Of a stretch of DNA of 8,189 nt, positions 6,124 to 8,189 are shown piece by piece. The translations under genes were made by a program, and so were the position numbers. Origin of the DNA: an uncultured Lachnospiraceae bacterium (lineage in GTDB: Bacteria; Bacillota; Clostridia; Lachnospirales; Lachnospiraceae). Each line of letters begins with the position of its first letter. Position 1 is the first letter of the stretch. Location of the stretch: assembly GCA_947174725.1 (NCBI GenBank), contig CAMWKA010000064.1, forward strand, positions 1-8,189, read 5' to 3'. Under the pieces are notes generated by a model. It saw only the letters and a program-made list of their open reading frames with translations, was not told where the DNA came from and ran no database searches.

Positions 6124-8121
6124 CTATGATTTCAAGGAGTAGTCGCTCCGGTCCAGCGAAAAATTCACATTATAGAAAGGATCGCCCTGATCGATCAGTT
6201 CGCCCCAACGCTGGCGGAAAAGCTCACACTCCTTTTCATATCGTTTTGCGCCTTCCCCGGAAAGGTCGGAGCCTCTGGAATTGGACTCATAATGATATAA
6301 TTCCGCAAACGGCGTCCAGATATTCCAAAGTCCCATCTTTCTGAGTTTCAGACAAAAATCTACATCGTTTAACGCAACGGCAAAAGTCTCGTCCAATCCG
6401 CCGACTTCATCCCACAAAGATTTTCTGACCATCAGACAGGCACCGGTCACCGCCGTAACATCCTGCGCGTAGCAAAGTCTGCCCATATAGCCAAGGTTGT
6501 CCTTTCCTACCCGGTAATGGGTATGTCCTGCCGTCCTGTGAGCGCCGAGTCCTAAGACAACGCCCGCATGCTGGATCGTATCATCCGGATAATAGAGTTT
6601 CGCACCCACCGCGCCCACATCACTGCGCTGCGCATACATCAAAAGCTCCTCCATCCAGTTGACGGTGATCACCTGGGTATCATTATTTAGCAAAAGAAGA
6701 TATTTTCCTGTTGCGTATCCCACGCCAAAATGATTGATTTTGGCATAATTAAATTCTCCCTCATAAGTAACCACTCTGATCCTTGGATGCGCCTCAAGCT
6801 CCTTATAATAAGCGAAAATTTCCGGCTCCACACTATTATTCTCCACAACAATGATTTCATAATCAGCATATGTGGATCTTTCTAAGATCGATTGGATACA
6901 CCGCTCCAGATCTGCTTTATGATCTTTATTGGGTATGATAATAGAAATCTTATCGTCCGATAAGATAGGATATTTGATCCTGAAGATCGTCTCAAATGCT
7001 CTGGTGGATGAGATCTCAAAATATTCATAACCCTTATTGGTCAGATAATCCGCCACTGCCCGCTTAGCGGCATCGATGGCATAAGATTTGGCATTGATAT
7101 CAGAAGCAACGCTGCCCTTATGGGAACGCCAGTAATATAAAAGTTTAGGAATGTGGACGATATGCTTCGCCCGCGCAGTCAGCCTCAGGATCATATCGTG
7201 ATCCTGACTGCCGTCGTACTGCGAACGGAACAGCTCTGTAGAATCCAGCAGTTCTCTGGAAAATACCGAGAAATGACAGATATAATTATTGGCGCAGAGA
7301 TTATCCGGAGAGTAATCCGGTTTAAAATGAAGCGTGATCATATTGTCAATGGAACTGCCGTGAAATGTACATTCATCGCAGTAGATATAATCGGCGTTCT
7401 TTTCACAGATTGCCTGCATATAGTAATACAACACAGAAGGATGCAGCACGTCATCATGATCAAACAGACCGATATAGCTGCCTGTCGCCATTGCGCAACA
7501 TTCGTTGGTATTGCCTGCGATTCCCAGATTATTTTCCAATTTGCGGTATTTGATACGCTGATCCTCCGCCGCGTATTTCCGGCAGATCTCTCCCACAAAA
7601 GCATTCTCCTCATCGGAACCGTCCGCCAGACAGAGTTCCCATTTCTCATAAGTCTGCGCCTTCACGGACTCGATCATATCACGTAAAAACTGTTCCGGCG
7701 TATTGTACAGCGGCACCAGAATGGAAAATGTCACGTCTTTGGAGAAACCAGTCTCTCTCTGCCTTGCCGCTTCCTCCGGCGACGGAAAACTTGCTGTCCC
7801 ATGCTGCTTTCTTGCAGCAAGTTCGATCTTCTTTGATTTCGCCTTTCGGGCGATCCCTCTCGGACCGCCAAGATTTACGATCCTGTTCTTCTGCCGGATC
7901 CCCCAGTGCATCATGACACGCAGCGGTTTACTCGCTTTCCAGAGAGGGTTGTTTTTGATCCGCTTGATCTGCCTGTCTTTTTCTTCCGCCTGGGCTATGG
8001 CGTCCGCCAGCCTGCCGGACAATACGACACTTTTCTTTTTTTCCAGTTTATATGCCGCTTTATATTCTTCGATTCCCCAGTCTTCCATATTTTCGGGAAA
8101 CTTTCTCTTCTCTTCCATCAA
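6124..8121 (-). CDS. two-domain GT2 glycosyltransferase (large polysaccharide-assembly enzyme)
   Basis: This 665-residue cytoplasmic or membrane-associated enzyme carries two complete GT2 domains and could add two sugars in turn. Residues 18-60 are highly charged and helical, probably a coiled coil, followed by NPLWKASKPLR (58-68), a motif often seen ahead of GT domains in cell-wall glycosyltransferases. Domain 1 spans about 130-345: FSILVPLYN (132-140), LFDHDD (219-224), NNYICHFSVF (278-287) and YDGSQDHDM (302-310). Domain 2 spans about 390-610: ISIIIPNKD (392-400), IIVVENNS (423-430), LLLLNNDT (475-482), NDVDFCLKLRKMG (585-597) and a conserved His at 610. All key acidic motifs are present in both. 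The frame opens at a TTG (8121) directly before an ATG (8118). GAGG lies 8 nt before the TTG and 11 nt before the ATG, so either could be used. Relatives occur in capsule, O-antigen and rhamnose-glucan loci; the sugars cannot be assigned here. It is homologous to the glycosyltransferase at 2573-3976. Confidence 0.92.
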   Translation of the reverse strand: MMEEKRKFPENMEDWGIEEYKAAYKLEKKKSVVLSGRLADAIAQAEEKDRQIKRIKNNPLWKASKPLRVMMHWGIRQKNRIVNLGGPRGIARKAKSKKIELAARKQHGTASFPSPEEAARQRETGFSKDVTFSILVPLYNTPEQFLRDMIESVKAQTYEKWELCLADGSDEENAFVGEICRKYAAEDQRIKYRKLENNLGIAGNTNECCAMATGSYIGLFDHDDVLHPSVLYYYMQAICEKNADYIYCDECTFHGSSIDNMITLHFKPDYSPDNLCANNYICHFSVFSRELLDSTELFRSQYDGSQDHDMILRLTARAKHIVHIPKLLYYWRSHKGSVASDINAKSYAIDAAKRAVADYLTNKGYEYFEISSTRAFETIFRIKYPILSDDKISIIIPNKDHKADLERCIQSILERSTYADYEIIVVENNSVEPEIFAYYKELEAHPRIRVVTYEGEFNYAKINHFGVGYATGKYLLLLNNDTQVITVNWMEELLMYAQRSDVGAVGAKLYYPDDTIQHAGVVLGLGAHRTAGHTHYRVGKDNLGYMGRLCYAQDVTAVTGACLMVRKSLWDEVGGLDETFAVALNDVDFCLKLRKMGLWNIWTPFAELYHYESNSRGSDLSGEGAKRYEKECELFRQRWGELIDQGDPFYNVNFSLDRSDYSLKS

Positions 8122-8181
8122 TCCAGATTCCTCGATGCTTCTTTCTTTTATCTTGCGGTTATCGCGCCGATCTTTAATGCT

Positions 8182-8187
8182 ATTATA
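8182..8187 (-). promoter_or_regulatory. possible -10 element for the large glycosyltransferase gene
   Basis: The minus strand reads a perfect TATAAT at 8187-8182, about 60 bp before the start codon, in a stretch with no supported gene. The matching -35 element would lie outside the window, so the promoter cannot be confirmed. If real, the leader would be roughly 55 nt. Confidence 0.35.
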
Positions 8188-8189
8188 AC

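Noticed and set aside
6101..6124. 8-bp inverted repeat overlapping the large glycosyltransferase stop, as a terminator
   Set aside because: The stem is mostly A/T and is followed on the minus strand by ATATAACG rather than a T-run.
7338..7649. 103-codon minus-strand frame inside the large glycosyltransferase
   Set aside because: It overlaps the conserved DHDD region of GT domain 1 in another frame and encodes nothing recognisable.
7703..8188. 161-codon open frame on the plus strand opposite the start of the large glycosyltransferase
   Set aside because: It is serine- and leucine-rich, antisense to a clearly coding region, and has no family signal; it is a shadow of the lysine/glutamate-rich helix on the other strand.

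Overview
The window looks like chromosomal DNA from a low- to mid-GC Gram-positive of the Clostridia, most likely the Lachnospiraceae. This rests on the style of the proteins (a PgcA-type phosphohexomutase and tandem GT2 glycosyltransferases), strong AGGAGG-type ribosome sites, AT-rich intergenic DNA and intrinsic terminators. The family-level placement is inference. Every gene I can support lies on the minus strand, so transcription runs from the right end to the left end. The theme is biosynthesis of a surface or cell-wall polysaccharide.

In transcription order: (1) 8121-6124, a large protein with a charged N-terminal helix and two GT2 glycosyltransferase domains. (2) 6123-5781, an AT-rich spacer of about 340 bp holding a 95-bp near-perfect palindrome with 39-bp arms, then five 13-14 bp direct repeats, then a likely promoter. 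(3) 5780-4059, a phosphoglucomutase/phosphomannomutase (pgcA type), ended by a clear intrinsic terminator. (4) 3976-2573, a second GT2 protein related to the first, whose second GT domain has lost its nucleotide-binding half. (5) 2566-1562, a single-domain GT2 glycosyltransferase starting 6 nt after the preceding stop. (6) 1478-66, a polyprenyl-phosphate sugar-1-phosphate transferase that starts glycan assembly on undecaprenyl phosphate, with its own well-formed promoter at 1556-1528. (7) 32-1, perhaps the first codons of a further gene.

A working model, which is inference: the mutase supplies glucose-1-phosphate for nucleotide-sugar synthesis. The membrane transferase moves a sugar-1-phosphate onto undecaprenyl phosphate, and the GT2 enzymes extend the lipid-linked oligosaccharide. 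No flippase, polymerase, chain-length regulator or nucleotide-sugar pyrophosphorylase is visible, so the locus must continue outside the window or rely on genes elsewhere. The structures most worth a second look are the palindrome-plus-tandem-repeat block before the mutase promoter, and the half-deleted second GT domain. I see no CRISPR array, insertion sequence, tRNA or rRNA, and no wholly new system.
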